A stretch of DNA of 8,856 bases from JBKEAJ01 sp047974415 (GCA_047974415.1 JBKECH010000139.1:1-8856), one strand, 5' to 3'; shown: positions 1 to 6,499, counted from the first letter of the stretch. Notes: generated by a model from the sequence alone, not told the origin. A program made the numbers and translations.

Positions 1-250
1 GGTAGCCTTTTCGATATCGGAAGGGAAAGGGGAGAATCATCAGCAGGATCACCAAGGCGTTGGTGTATAATATAGCGGTCGTATCGAAAAGCAATCCGCC
101 ACGGAAGATGGTGAGCAGTTCAACAAAGGAGGCATCTTCAAAATAGCTTTGATTGAAGACATAGAACAGTAGTCGGAAAATACTGTAGAACAACAGGACA
201 AGAAGAAGGCGGAGGGAAAGCTGACTATATGTTGACAAGCGGGTATTTTG
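1..250 (-). repeat. Direct repeat, copy A (5' end of second sulfatase gene)
   Basis: This stretch aligns without gaps to 1957-2206, with 11 mismatches in 250 bases (about 95.6% identity). Seven mismatches are synonymous; the other four change three residues. Similarity stops abruptly four codons inside the start codon and does not include the upstream promoter. It continues to the left edge, so the real repeat is longer than what is visible. Confidence 0.95.
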
Positions 251-262
251 ATGTGAGTGCAT
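1..262 (-). CDS. LtaS/MdoB-like membrane sulfatase-fold transferase, second tandem copy (N-terminal part only)
   Basis: This is the first 87 codons of a minus-strand gene whose remainder lies left of the window. I chose the ATG at 262-260 because the frame M-H-S-H-Q-N-T-R-L then matches the complete neighbour (281-2218) codon for codon from residue 5 to the window edge. Over residues 5-87 only three residues differ (F16S, F19L, A47V in this copy). The visible part holds the first two predicted membrane segments (about residues 15-36 and 60-80), so it should be an inner-membrane protein of the same family: an alkaline-phosphatase/sulfatase-fold enzyme that moves phosphoglycerol, phosphoethanolamine or a similar group. 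The catalytic domain is out of view, so intactness cannot be judged. It starts 18 bases after the neighbour's stop with no promoter or Shine-Dalgarno sequence in the gap, which suggests co-transcription. Another reading frame at 49-306 on this strand is longer but has no homology to the neighbour. Confidence 0.85.
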   Translation of the reverse strand, partial: MHSHQNTRLSTYSQLSLRLLLVLLFYSIFRLLFYVFNQSYFEDASFVELLTIFRGGLLFDTTAILYTNALVILLMILPFPFRYRKGY

Positions 263-280
263 GTGGAATGTAGTTGGGAT

Positions 281-2218
281 TTAATTAACGGTGAGTCTAT
301 TATCAATCATTCGGGCAACATAGTCTTGAATGATTGCCTTAATGCGGTTTTCCATTCGCAGTTTGGTTTCTAGGTCTGTGTTCACCAAATTATGCTTCAT
401 CATTTCATCTTGTACGATATGATATAGCCCTACGGTTTGCTGCCCATCGAATTGCAGCAAGTAGCCCTCTTCCACCAGAAGATATACGCCATTTTTATAG
501 TTGAAAGCAAAATGCTGATTGCCCGAAAGCATGTCGTTGCCAAAGGAAATGTAGGGCTTGTTGCTCCCCAGCATGTTCATCACGGTGGGCAGAATGTCTA
601 CCTGTTGCACGAAAGTAGAGTCGTTATAGCCCACCAAATCATTCTTTTCAGGCATGTAGAGCATCATTGGCACAGCAAATGCGCCCCAATCGGTATTGTA
701 TTTTTCTATTGAACGTTGTGATGGTGACATGTGGTCGGCAGTGATGATAAAGAGCGTGTTGTTAAACCACGGTTCTTTCTTGCAGCTGTCGAAAAACTTC
801 CGCAGTGCGTGGTCAGTATAGGCTACTACTTCTTGTAGTGGTTCATCGCCTTTAGGAAAAACGCCTTGATATTTTGCTGGCACTTTAAAGGGGTGATGCG
901 AAGATAGGGTGAACACGGTAGACAGGAAAGGTTCTTGAAAATTCTTCATGCTGTGGGCAAAATACTGTAGAAATGGTTCATCCCATATGCCCCAATATCC
1001 GTCGAAATCTTTGTCGTTATTATATTCATCTTTGCCGAAATAATCGTCGTATTCAGCTTGCTTCATGAAGGCATCGAAGCCCATGGAGCCGTTGGGTGCG
1101 CCGTGGAAAAATGCGGAGTAATAGCCTTTTTCTTTAAGCAAAGAGGCTAAGCCATGGGTGGCATTGCCCGAGTAGTCTGACAGCACAAAAGGGTCTTTTA
1201 TGCTGGGGATACTTGTAATAATGGAGGGCAATGCCTCTATCGATTTTTTACCATTGGCAAAAGCATTTCTAAAGGAATAGCAGTGCTGACTGAGCGAGTC
1301 GAGAAAAGGGGTGAAGCCCTTGTAGTCGGGAATATCTTGATTGAGGTGTCCGATGTTGGATCGACCAAAGCTTTCGAGTATAATAAGAACCACATTCGGT
1401 TTGACTGTTAAGCTAGAATCGCCAGTGCAAGCTGGGTGCACCGCCGAGAAGTAGGCTGATGCTTCCTCCCCATTGAAATAAGCAACTTTCGTTAGGTGCG
1501 ATTTTCCCCAAGTGCGAATGATGGCAAAAGGGGTGTTTAGCACTAGAGCCCGATGATTGTTTTTTTCAACATATCTCGATGCCGTGCTCATGGCAATGGG
1601 GCGGTCGGTGCCGAAGCCTCCTCTTACTCCTCCGATAAATAGCACCATGACGATAAGCATAAATACGAGATGCGAGACATAAAAACGCCATTTATCTTGC
1701 CTCTTTCTGTATGAAAAACGCAGGTGTTGAGCTAGAAATATAAATAGCGCAATGGCGAGTAGGCTCACCAAAGAAACCTGCCAATAGTCGACCACTCCTT
1801 GTCCTATAATTTCCAGTAGGTTATTGTCGTTTTCAAATTCACGGAAGAATCCAGCAGAAGTGCGGCGCAAAATGAACCGATAATACACAATGTCGGCAGC
1901 GTTTAGTAAGAGAAAAAAGCTGTTGGAAACCACATATAACCAGTGCACCTTGCTTTGGTAGCCTTTTCTATATCGAAAGGGAAAGGGGAGAATCATCAGT
2001 AGGATCACCAAGGCGTTGGTGTATAATATAGCGGTCGTGTCGAAAAGCAATCCGCCACGGAAGATGGTGAGCAGTTCAGCAAAGGAGGCATCTTCAAAAT
2101 AGCTTTGATTGAAGACATAGAACAGTAGTCGGAAAATACTGTAGAACAACAGGACAAGAAGGAAACGGAGGAAAAGCTGACTATATGTCGACAAGCGGGT
2201 GTTTTGAAATAAACTCAT
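281..2218 (-). CDS. LtaS/MdoB-like membrane sulfatase-fold transferase, complete copy
   Basis: The 645-residue protein has about five hydrophobic N-terminal segments (near residues 15-36, 60-80, 92-115, 148-165, 178-198), then a periplasmic sulfatase-fold domain from about residue 272. The family signatures are visible: LESFG with metal ligand E282, NGKKSIEALP with S326 where LtaS has its nucleophilic Thr, SSHHPF (H441/H442) and ITADH (D495/H496) near the second metal site. Length and layout fit the LTA-synthase/MdoB family (COG1368 type). In this family the enzyme transfers phosphoglycerol or phosphoethanolamine from a phospholipid to a surface glycan or lipid. Bacteroidota do not make classical lipoteichoic acid, so the substrate is unknown and the functional name is by fold only. 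The start at 2218 lies about 25 bases after a good promoter -7 element. By eye the gene is richer in G+C than the TPR gene beside it. A near-copy follows it downstream. Confidence 0.93.
   Translation of the reverse strand: MSLFQNTRLSTYSQLFLRFLLVLLFYSIFRLLFYVFNQSYFEDASFAELLTIFRGGLLFDTTAILYTNALVILLMILPFPFRYRKGYQSKVHWLYVVSNSFFLLLNAADIVYYRFILRRTSAGFFREFENDNNLLEIIGQGVVDYWQVSLVSLLAIALFIFLAQHLRFSYRKRQDKWRFYVSHLVFMLIVMVLFIGGVRGGFGTDRPIAMSTASRYVEKNNHRALVLNTPFAIIRTWGKSHLTKVAYFNGEEASAYFSAVHPACTGDSSLTVKPNVVLIILESFGRSNIGHLNQDIPDYKGFTPFLDSLSQHCYSFRNAFANGKKSIEALPSIITSIPSIKDPFVLSDYSGNATHGLASLLKEKGYYSAFFHGAPNGSMGFDAFMKQAEYDDYFGKDEYNNDKDFDGYWGIWDEPFLQYFAHSMKNFQEPFLSTVFTLSSHHPFKVPAKYQGVFPKGDEPLQEVVAYTDHALRKFFDSCKKEPWFNNTLFIITADHMSPSQRSIEKYNTDWGAFAVPMMLYMPEKNDLVGYNDSTFVQQVDILPTVMNMLGSNKPYISFGNDMLSGNQHFAFNYKNGVYLLVEEGYLLQFDGQQTVGLYHIVQDEMMKHNLVNTDLETKLRMENRIKAIIQDYVARMIDNRLTVN
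1957..2206 (-). repeat. Direct repeat, copy B (5' end of complete sulfatase gene)
   Basis: This is the partner of 1-250 in the same orientation, with a constant offset of 1956 bases. It covers residues 5-87 of the complete sulfatase-fold gene. The same-direction arrangement of two near-identical coding segments could allow unequal recombination that deletes one copy or makes a hybrid gene. Confidence 0.95.
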
Positions 2219-2240
2219 ATCTGTGTGAAATATTTAGGAC

Positions 2241-2249
2241 GCAAAGGTA
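2241..2249 (-). promoter_or_regulatory. Bacteroidota-type promoter -7 element for the sulfatase gene
   Basis: Read on the minus strand this is TACCTTTGC, an exact match to the TAnnTTTG -7 consensus of Bacteroidota housekeeping promoters. It lies 22 bases before the ATG at 2218. No clear TTTG is found at the -33 position (around 2269-2275 there is only GGTTC-like sequence), so the match rests on the -7 box. It lies between the TPR gene's stop and the sulfatase start, so the sulfatase pair can be transcribed independently of the TPR gene. Confidence 0.6.
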
Positions 2250-2284
2250 ATTAAATCATCTAGCTGAACCTATCCCACGCTATA

Positions 2285-3337
2285 TTATTCTTCTGAATTG
2301 CAGTATCTCTTTATGATATTGTAGGAGTCGCTTATGCCCAACTCGCCTGACTTACTTAAGTAGTTTCCAGCGTCTTTAGTATTTCCCTTTATTACATTTA
2401 GGATACCTAAATTGAAATAGGCTTCTGCTAGATCAGGTTGAATCTCTGTTGCCTTTTTAAAGTCTAATATTGCATCGTCAATATTACCCATTTGTGCTTG
2501 TAGATACCCTCTGTTATAGTATATAAAAAAACTCTTAGGATTTATTTTTAACGCTTCATCATAGTCTTTCTTTGCAAGATTAAAATCTTCGATATTCGTG
2601 CGGTCTTCGCTTAGGGCTTCAAAGTCTGATATGTCTGTGCTGTTATTGCTTTCTTCATTTATATATATGCTTGACGAAATGTCATTCATATTTCCCATAC
2701 TCATAAGAATCTGGTTTGCCATCTGAATGTGGGCATTGCCTTTAAGCAAGTATGCAATTTCATTGGCATTATCGTCGTTAATTACCTTATTTAGACTGCT
2801 TATAGCTACTTCATGGTCTTGTCCTAAGAGTTCAAAAACGGCTAGGGTAAGATAGTTTAACGACGAGGGATTTGCTTTTGCTCTTTCTCTAAAAAACAAG
2901 GCGTAGTTCAGATATACTGAAGTCGTTTTGGTAGTCATATTTGAAGTTTTTAGGCTGAGCTTGGGTTGGTAGTTGTTGAATGCATTTAGCCTCTCCAACT
3001 CTGCCCAATAATACGGCGAAGTTCCTATATCGCTTTCTGTGCTGATATCAATCAAAAAAATAGGGCGCAAATCTATGTCTACGCGCTCATTCTGTATAAG
3101 TCCGTAATAAACATCGTTAGCAATTTCTTTCTCACTTCTTGGGACATTTCTGCTGTCGGCAAGCTTCAGTTTTAACAATTCCACCGATGGACTTTTCTTA
3201 TTCTCGTCTTCATCTCTTTGCACTTCATTGTTATTGATGGTACTGTCGGAATGGGGGGGGGGGGAGGGCGTTTGCAAAAAAACTACCACCACTTTGCAAC
3301 ACTGAATCTCCGTCAATAGCCATAACAGGCATCCCAT
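2285..3337 (-). CDS. C-terminal half of the TPR protein, out of frame with its N-terminal half
   Basis: This open frame encodes the C-terminal half of the secreted TPR protein whose N-terminal half is at 3231-4226. The genuine part begins at the poly-C run (residue 29 onward, H-S-D-S-T). The apparent first 28 residues from the ATG at 3337 overlap the other half's coding sequence in another frame, lack a signal peptide, and are probably not translated as such. Removing one C from the run joins the two frames into about 646 residues, the usual architecture of large Bacteroidales TPR proteins as I recall them: N-terminal TPR array, charged linker, a middle domain, then further TPRs. Visible here are an acidic/lysine-rich linker (about residues 38-50), a non-TPR middle region to about residue 160, and about three TPR-like units near the C terminus, including YYNRGYLQAQMGNIDDAILD. 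The function is unknown; TPRs bind proteins. If the tract is fixed at 12, this half is probably silent. Confidence 0.7.
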   Translation of the reverse strand: MGCLLWLLTEIQCCKVVVVFLQTPSPPPHSDSTINNNEVQRDEDENKKSPSVELLKLKLADSRNVPRSEKEIANDVYYGLIQNERVDIDLRPIFLIDISTESDIGTSPYYWAELERLNAFNNYQPKLSLKTSNMTTKTTSVYLNYALFFRERAKANPSSLNYLTLAVFELLGQDHEVAISSLNKVINDDNANEIAYLLKGNAHIQMANQILMSMGNMNDISSSIYINEESNNSTDISDFEALSEDRTNIEDFNLAKKDYDEALKINPKSFFIYYNRGYLQAQMGNIDDAILDFKKATEIQPDLAEAYFNLGILNVIKGNTKDAGNYLSKSGELGISDSYNIIKRYCNSEE

Positions 3338-4226
3338 AGCCAGGGTTTAATCGTTTAGCAAGGTCCATGTCATTTTTGTAGTCGTCTCGCCCCGACACTG
3401 CTTTAGCAACGCCTCTGTTATAATAAGCTCCTGCCTGTGTTGGATCAAGTTCTAGAGCTTTGCTGTAGTCAGATATTGCACCTTCCAAATCCCCCAGCTG
3501 ATGCTTGGCTATACCTCTATTATTGTATGCCATTGCATTTTTATTGTCAAGACTGACGGCCTTATCCAAGTCTCTTAAGGATTTTGCATAGTTCTTATTC
3601 TCCAAATATGCCAGCCCCCTGTTTAGATATGCCCTTGCATCAAAAGGTTTGATTATTATAACTTGATTCAAATCCTGTATAGCCCCTTTCATATCACCTT
3701 TAAGAGCTTTTACGTTACTCCTGTTCATATATGAATTCGTTGCTCTTGGATTCAACTCAATAGCTTTGTTAAGACTCTCCAGAGCTTTGTCATAGTCCTT
3801 AGATGTCATCTGCGTGAGTCCTAAATTATTGTAAATACCATCGTCGTATGGGTCAAATTCTAATGCCTTTTCATAATCCTTGAGAGCAGCCTTCGTGTCA
3901 CCAAGCGCATGGTAGGCTAGTCCCCTGTTTTTTAGCACTTCTGGAAAAAAAGGCTTTATGCTCAGGGCTTTGTCGTAGTCGGATATTGCTCCACGATAGT
4001 CCTCTAGTTGGTGTTTAGCAACTCCCCTATGGAAATAAGGCTCGGGAAGGTAGGGCTTGAATTTAATTATGATGTTGAAATACTCAATTGCTCCAGTCAG
4101 ATTCCCATTTGAAATACGGGTTCTCCCAACATTCATATAGTAATTGAGGTTTAGCTGCGCATCAACACGAGGAATAGTATATGTTGCACACGTCAATAGT
4201 AATATTGTAAAAATCTTTTTGGTCAT
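3231..4226 (-). CDS. Secreted TPR-repeat protein, N-terminal half ending after a poly-C frameshift
   Basis: The 331-residue product starts with a typical signal peptide (positively charged MTKK, hydrophobic core ILLLTCATYTI, likely cleavage after VDA at residue 23), so it should be exported. Residues 30-298 form about eight consecutive TPR units with a 33-34 residue period, for example YFHRGVAKHQLEDYRGAISD and AYNNRGIAKHQLGDLEGAIS. A short linker follows, then a poly-proline stretch encoded by the C run and a six-residue out-of-frame tail (FRQYHQ). TPR arrays are protein-binding scaffolds; nothing visible names the partner. The start at 4226 gives the signal peptide and has a promoter-like element about 40 bases upstream. 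The same reading frame minus one C would extend into the C-terminal half (to 2285). It may be an ON/OFF phase-variable gene, a disrupted gene or a base-call error; a stable truncated product with all eight repeats is also conceivable. Confidence 0.88.
   Translation of the reverse strand: MTKKIFTILLLTCATYTIPRVDAQLNLNYYMNVGRTRISNGNLTGAIEYFNIIIKFKPYLPEPYFHRGVAKHQLEDYRGAISDYDKALSIKPFFPEVLKNRGLAYHALGDTKAALKDYEKALEFDPYDDGIYNNLGLTQMTSKDYDKALESLNKAIELNPRATNSYMNRSNVKALKGDMKGAIQDLNQVIIIKPFDARAYLNRGLAYLENKNYAKSLRDLDKAVSLDNKNAMAYNNRGIAKHQLGDLEGAISDYSKALELDPTQAGAYYNRGVAKAVSGRDDYKNDMDLAKRLNPGYGMPVMAIDGDSVLQSGGSFFANALPPPPFRQYHQ
3253..3264. repeat. Poly-G tract of 12 (poly-C on coding strand), frameshift site
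   Basis: Twelve consecutive G on the plus strand lie inside the TPR gene. On the coding strand, 12 C put the N-terminal half into a frame that adds FRQYHQ and stops at 3231. With 11 C (or 8 or 14) the frame reads L-P-P-P-H-S-D-S-T and continues to the stop at 2285. With 13 C the third frame stops after about 26 further codons. Homopolymers of this length slip readily during replication and are also error-prone in sequencing. A run of seven A (3276-3282) lies 11 bases away. Confidence 0.95.
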
Positions 4227-4266
4227 TTCGGTAATGATAACATAAGGAATGTAATTAAAATTGTTC

Positions 4267-4274
4267 CAAAAGTA
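4267..4274 (-). promoter_or_regulatory. Candidate -7 element of the TPR gene promoter
   Basis: On the minus strand this reads TACTTTTG, matching TAnnTTTG, 40 bases before the TPR ATG at 4226. A TTTG at the -33 position is not evident, so support comes from the -7 match and its placement only. Confidence 0.45.
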
Positions 4275-4412
4275 AGTTTTTTTATGTTGGTATGAATAAT
4301 TGACTGAGGAATAATAAAATGTTATGAAATAAGACTGTGCGTAATAATTCTGATTTTCAGCGAAATATACTGTCTAGTCAAGTTTTAAATTAATAGGTGA
4401 ATGAAAAAAGTC

Positions 4413-4445
4413 TGTGTATTTGTGGAATATTGTGTTTATATTTGC
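4413..4445 (+). promoter_or_regulatory. Candidate promoter of the SPOR lipoprotein gene
   Basis: The -7 element TATATTTG at 4437-4444 matches TAnnTTTG exactly. TGTG at 4413-4416, 20 bases upstream, is a near match to the -33 TTTG. This would give a leader of about 130 bases before the ATG at 4584. An alternative -7 element, TAAGTTTG at 4546-4553, is closer to the gene (leader about 25 bases) but has a poorer -33 region. Confidence 0.5.
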
Positions 4446-4524
4446 AAATAATGTGATAGTTTTATAAACTGACATAGATGAGATAAGTATATAGGTGAAT
4501 AATCAGTTTTCAAGATAAGATATG

Positions 4525-4539
4525 CGAACAAGATGTTCG
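4525..4539. promoter_or_regulatory. Perfect inverted repeat, possible operator
   Basis: CGAACA-AGA-TGTTCG is a perfect six-base inverted repeat around a three-base centre. It lies 45 bases before the SPOR lipoprotein ATG, between where the -33 and -7 elements of the nearer candidate promoter would be. This is a plausible site for a dimeric regulator. A hairpin in the leader of the farther promoter's transcript is an alternative. A chance origin cannot be excluded for a 6+6 repeat. Confidence 0.3.
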
Positions 4540-4583
4540 TGTAAATAAGTTTGGAAAGTACATGATGATATCGGTATAAACGT

Positions 4584-6062
4584 ATGAGAAGATTAAGTTT
4601 TATTATTGTTGTGGTGTTTTTGTCAATCATGATTATAGGATGTGGATTGTCTAGAATGAAGTCCTCGTCTTTTAATAGGAGGGCGAGTAGCCGAAAAGAG
4701 ATTCTAAATCCTAATGCTTCTGTAGACCCCTATTCATTTAGAATGGAGGGCTCTAAGTCAATAAAATCAAATGACCTTATTACTATCCTGGGCTTATCAA
4801 ATGGAAGACCTATTGCCTCGCGTACAGATTATGAAAGAAATGAAGATATAAAAGACACTTTAGGCACAGGAAGTAAGATGCCGCAAGAGGAGCATGATTA
4901 TGGAGTCAATATACCAGACATTCCCCGAGGTTATTACCCAGAGGGGGCTTCTTTTCAAACGTGGACTTCTAACTCCGATACGAAAGGTGAAAAGGAGTAT
5001 ACTTATGACAATCATTATGCTGAGATTCGTCAGTCTCCTTCATCTGTAGAGAAGAAAAATAAGGTATCTAAGAAAGGTGATAGGGTTCTTAGGTTTTCCA
5101 ATACCTCAGGTTCCACAATGTCATTGAGTGATGTGCTAGCAAGCGAGCCACAAAGTCGACCTGCGAAGAGTCAAGTTGCAGTTAGTCAGCCTGCTGTGTC
5201 TCAGTATGGGAACACTCAGTCAATAAAAACAAAGAAGGCTGATGGAGAACAAGTTGTTGCGCCATCTAAAACAAAGCCCGTTCCTCAATATCGTTCGCAG
5301 TACCCTGGGTATTCAGGTTCACAAAGTTCAGGTTCAACAAGCTCAACTAGTAATTCATATAATATCCCAGCAAGACCAAGCATCTCCTCACAATATGGTT
5401 CTCAAACGCCGAGCAACCCAGGTTCTATAGCATCAGGGGGAAGTGTGGCAAGAAGCAATTCACAAAGTCGACCTGCGAAGAGTCAAGTTGCAGTTAGTCA
5501 GCCTGCTGTATCTCAGTATGGGAACACTCAGTCAATAAAAACAAAGAAGGCTGATGGAGAACAAGTTGTTGCGCCATCTAAAGCAAAGCCCGTTCCTCAA
5601 TATCGTTCGCAGTACCCTGGGTATTCAGGTTCACAAAGTTCAGGTTCAACAAGCTCAACTAGTAATTCATATAATATCCCAGCAAGACCAAGCATCTCCT
5701 CACAATATGGTTCTCAAACGCCGAGCAACTCAGGTTCTATAGCATCAGGGGGAAGTGTGGCAAGACACAATTCACAAAGTCGACCTGCGAACATGACAAG
5801 CGACAAAAGTATTCCAACGGTTGTTGAGAATGGTTATTATGTGGTAATTGGAAGTTTTAGGTCTGCTTCGGAGGCTCGTTCTTGGGCACAAAGGCTTATT
5901 AAGCAACAATTTAAGCCTTTTATTGTGGCGAATGATGCAGAAAGACGATATCGGGTGTGTACCAATAGGTATGACACAGAGCAAGAAGCCAGACATATGG
6001 CAAAGATGATATCTCAGCTGTATCCCGCGTATTCAGATGCATGGGTGTTGCGGAATGAATAG
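4584..6062 (+). CDS. SPOR-domain lipoprotein with duplicated low-complexity linker
   Basis: The 492-residue protein begins with a lipoprotein signal (MRRLSFIIVV core, lipobox IIGC with Cys20), so it is probably lipid-anchored in the envelope. Residues 21-189 are polar and not recognised. Residues 190-397 are two near-identical 104-residue repeats rich in Ser, Gln, Gly and Pro, followed by the start of a third (QSRPAN at 398). Residues 415-492 form a SPOR domain (from GYYVVIGSFRSASEARSWA to YPAYSDAWVLRNE); SPOR domains bind glycan strands lacking stem peptides and often occur in division or peptidoglycan-remodelling proteins. The layout is therefore lipid anchor, long flexible linker, peptidoglycan binder. 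The upstream in-frame ATG codons at 4562-4567 run into a stop, so the ATG at 4584 is used; there is no clear Shine-Dalgarno. It stops just 16 bases before the rplU -33 element, with no visible terminator. Confidence 0.9.
   Translation: MRRLSFIIVVVFLSIMIIGCGLSRMKSSSFNRRASSRKEILNPNASVDPYSFRMEGSKSIKSNDLITILGLSNGRPIASRTDYERNEDIKDTLGTGSKMPQEEHDYGVNIPDIPRGYYPEGASFQTWTSNSDTKGEKEYTYDNHYAEIRQSPSSVEKKNKVSKKGDRVLRFSNTSGSTMSLSDVLASEPQSRPAKSQVAVSQPAVSQYGNTQSIKTKKADGEQVVAPSKTKPVPQYRSQYPGYSGSQSSGSTSSTSNSYNIPARPSISSQYGSQTPSNPGSIASGGSVARSNSQSRPAKSQVAVSQPAVSQYGNTQSIKTKKADGEQVVAPSKAKPVPQYRSQYPGYSGSQSSGSTSSTSNSYNIPARPSISSQYGSQTPSNSGSIASGGSVARHNSQSRPANMTSDKSIPTVVENGYYVVIGSFRSASEARSWAQRLIKQQFKPFIVANDAERRYRVCTNRYDTEQEARHMAKMISQLYPAYSDAWVLRNE
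5149..5460 (+). repeat. 312-bp intragenic tandem repeat, unit 1
   Basis: This is the first of two direct, adjacent, in-frame copies inside the SPOR lipoprotein gene. It differs from unit 2 at 5 of 312 positions: one synonymous (GTG/GTA) and four that cause three residue changes (Thr/Ala, Pro/Ser, Ser/His). The unit length is a multiple of three, so copy-number change keeps the SPOR domain in frame. Confidence 0.97.
5461..5791 (+). repeat. 312-bp intragenic tandem repeat, unit 2 plus 19-bp start of unit 3
   Basis: Unit 2 spans 5461-5772. The first 19 bases of a third unit (5773-5791, beginning CACAAAGTCG) follow before unrelated sequence. The short terminal copy is the footprint expected when a segment bounded by 19-base direct repeats duplicates by slippage or unequal recombination. 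Confidence 0.95.
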
Positions 6063-6078
6063 ATTTATTTGCTTATGT

Positions 6079-6109
6079 TTTGTGGCGAAAAATTAAATGC
6101 TTATATTTG
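6079..6109 (+). promoter_or_regulatory. Consensus Bacteroidota promoter for rplU-rpmA
   Basis: TTTG at 6079-6082 is followed after exactly 19 bases by TATATTTG at 6102-6109, a full match to the -33/-7 consensus. Transcription should start near 6115, leaving a leader of about 70 bases before rplU. The same 19-base spacing is found before the tRNA gene at 8299-8329. Confidence 0.85.
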
Positions 6110-6124
6110 CACTCGATTCTGAAG

Positions 6125-6160
6125 AGGCAATAATATAAAGAGGGATGTAAAACCCCGCCT
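6125..6160 (+). promoter_or_regulatory. Possible structured leader upstream of rplU
   Basis: Within the rplU leader, AGGC (6125-6128) can pair with GCCT (6157-6160), and inside it GGG (6142-6144) with CCC (6153-6155). Ribosomal protein operons are often autoregulated through leader structures. However, the stems are short and I do not recognise a known L21 leader family here. Confidence 0.25.
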
Positions 6161-6187
6161 TTAGGATATAATTTTAATGATAAAAAA

Positions 6188-6499
6188 ATGTTTGTAATAG
6201 TAGACATTAAAGGACAACAGTTTAGAGTTGAGGAAGATGCAAGGTTGTATGTGCACAGACTTGACGCAGAGGAGGGTGATAGTGTTGAATTTAACAAGGT
6301 GCTTCTTGCCGACAATAATGGAGAGGTTACCATTGGAACGCCTACATTAGAAGGAGCTTCTGTAAAAGCAAAAGTCTTGGGGCATGTTAAAGGCGACAAG
6401 GTTATAGTTTTCAAAAAGAAAAGAAGAAAGGGGTATAGAAAGAAAAACGGTCATCGTCAGTCGTTTACACAAATTCAAGTAGAGACTATAGTCCTTTAA
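6188..6499 (+). CDS. rplU: 50S ribosomal protein L21
   Basis: The 103-residue protein matches L21 in length and motifs: it opens MFVIVDIKGQQFRVEEDARL, has the central EGDSVEFNKVLL segment, and ends with the basic KKKRRKGYRKKNGHRQ stretch followed by FTQIQVETI, the most conserved part of the family. L21 binds 23S rRNA in the large subunit and contacts L20. The gene follows a consensus promoter, and rpmA starts 34 bases after its stop, the near-universal rplU-rpmA pairing. An A-rich stretch (TAAAAAAA) precedes the ATG instead of a Shine-Dalgarno sequence, as is usual in Bacteroidota. Confidence 0.98.
   Translation: MFVIVDIKGQQFRVEEDARLYVHRLDAEEGDSVEFNKVLLADNNGEVTIGTPTLEGASVKAKVLGHVKGDKVIVFKKKRRKGYRKKNGHRQSFTQIQVETIVL

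Larger units (their letters stand above)
4227..4583. other. Divergent AT-rich intergenic region
   Basis: These 357 bases separate the minus-strand TPR gene from the plus-strand SPOR lipoprotein gene, whose starts point away from each other. The region holds one candidate -7 element for the TPR gene (4267-4274), two for the lipoprotein gene (4437-4444 and 4546-4553) and one perfect inverted repeat (4525-4539). I see no convincing coding sequence; the short minus-strand open frame at 4436-4630 overlaps the lipoprotein start and looks random. Confidence 0.7.

Noticed and set aside
49..306. 85-codon minus-strand open frame at the left edge
   Set aside because: It is out of frame with the region that matches the complete sulfatase gene; the homologous frame starts at 262 and explains the sequence.
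437..712. 91-codon plus-strand open frame
   Set aside because: It lies wholly opposite the conserved C-terminal part of the sulfatase gene and looks like random translation.
3250..3337. ATG at 3337 as a genuine start of an independent second TPR gene
   Set aside because: It lies inside the N-terminal half's coding sequence, gives no signal peptide, and its first 28 codons are the other half read in the wrong frame. A frameshift at the poly-C run is the simpler explanation.
5242..5742. Two identical 62-codon plus-strand frames at 5242-5430 and 5554-5742
   Set aside because: They are alternate-frame shadows of the two linker repeat units in the SPOR lipoprotein gene.
5149..5791. CRISPR or intergenic repeat array
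   Set aside because: The repeats are 312 bases, directly adjacent without spacers, and read in frame within one protein.
6073..6414. Minus-strand open frames opposite the rplU, rpmA, serS and SPOR genes (for example 6073-6414, 6525-6869, 7101-7289, 5772-5996)
   Set aside because: They overlap well-identified conserved genes on the other strand and show no recognisable protein features.
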